A program made the position numbers and the translations under genes. Under the pieces are notes generated by a model, which saw nothing but the letters and a program-made list of their open reading frames with translations, was not told where the DNA came from and ran no database searches. From Portunus trituberculatus (Eukaryota > Arthropoda > Malacostraca > Decapoda > Portunidae), in NCBI RefSeq assembly GCF_017591435.1, contig NC_059269.1, forward strand, positions 1,802,054 to 1,866,053: 64,000 nt of DNA, written 5' to 3'. Positions within the stretch are counted from its first letter, which is position 1. Each line of letters starts with the position of its first letter. This document shows, piece by piece, positions 63,936 through 64,000 of this stretch.

Positions 63936-64000
63936 ATATATTTTTTTAGGTATATAAGATGAATCGCATAGCTGTTGTAGTGTGGTTGGCTAACGACCGC
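63936..64000 (+). other. unresolved window edge
   Basis: 'gttgtagtgtggttggctaacg' near the end resembles a tRNA-like D-arm region, so this may be the start of another tRNA-derived SINE. The sequence stops before a B box could be seen. Confidence 0.3.

Overview
This window is eukaryotic, repeat-saturated, intergenic DNA. The best fit is a decapod crustacean, most probably a brachyuran or portunid-type crab. That placement is an inference from the very high density of long dinucleotide and trinucleotide arrays, TTAGG-like tracts, the mix of CR1/Jockey-like LINEs, Ty3/gypsy and MULE relics, and tRNA-derived SINEs with (CA)n tails. I found no convincing host protein-coding gene, no rRNA gene, no functional tRNA gene and no CRISPR array. 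Every protein-like stretch belongs to a mobile element, and most are broken by stops or frameshifts.

Layout. 1-3500: AT-rich DNA with (CA)n and (TA)n arrays and a SINE scrap. 3505-5969: a decayed LINE (LINE-A) split by the 3' end of a second LINE (LINE-B) on the other strand. 6011-12154: a block of satellite relic, composite repeat 'E', tRNA-SINEs and microsatellites, ending at a 500-N assembly gap. 12655-17303: a young satellite array built from a ~315-bp core plus two or three ~98-bp modules. 17311-19316: (GT)n arrays and two tRNA-Val-like SINEs. 19317-24848: a Ty3/gypsy element (gag, protease, RT/RNase H, integrase) whose two end sequences do not match. 24847-27690: two more LINE relics (C, D). 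27926-29110: old satellite. 29111-34130: an almost full-length LINE-E on the minus strand, with an L1-type ORF1, an APE endonuclease and an RT. 34134-37695: microsatellites, a complete SINE, a MITE-like element, TTAGG-like DNA and small tandem repeats. 38051-39271: a LINE ORF1 with a SAP-like motif and an esterase-like region.

39272-48770 is a second, nearly identical copy of 4739-12154. It contains 2293 bp that the first copy lacks. Inside this copy, 40547-42803 and 47406-49542 form a large inverted repeat of about 2.2 kb per arm around a 4.6-kb spacer. 50641-52455 and 55021-56063 hold LINE-F and LINE-G. 57751-58280 holds three short tandem repeats. 58290-59812 is a MULE transposase pseudogene whose FLYWCH zinc finger is split by a (TA)n expansion. 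59840-61930 is an old satellite array. 62346-63062 is a diverged copy of repeat E with a nearly unexpanded (TA)n site. The window ends in a long (TAG)n array.

How the parts relate. One satellite family and one composite repeat recur at least five times each, and they mark the edges of the duplication and the inverted repeat. The duplication breakpoint at 39272 falls inside a LINE, and the first copy ends at a scaffold gap. Both a real rearrangement (recombination or template switching between repeats) and an assembly artefact (uncollapsed haplotype) are therefore live explanations.
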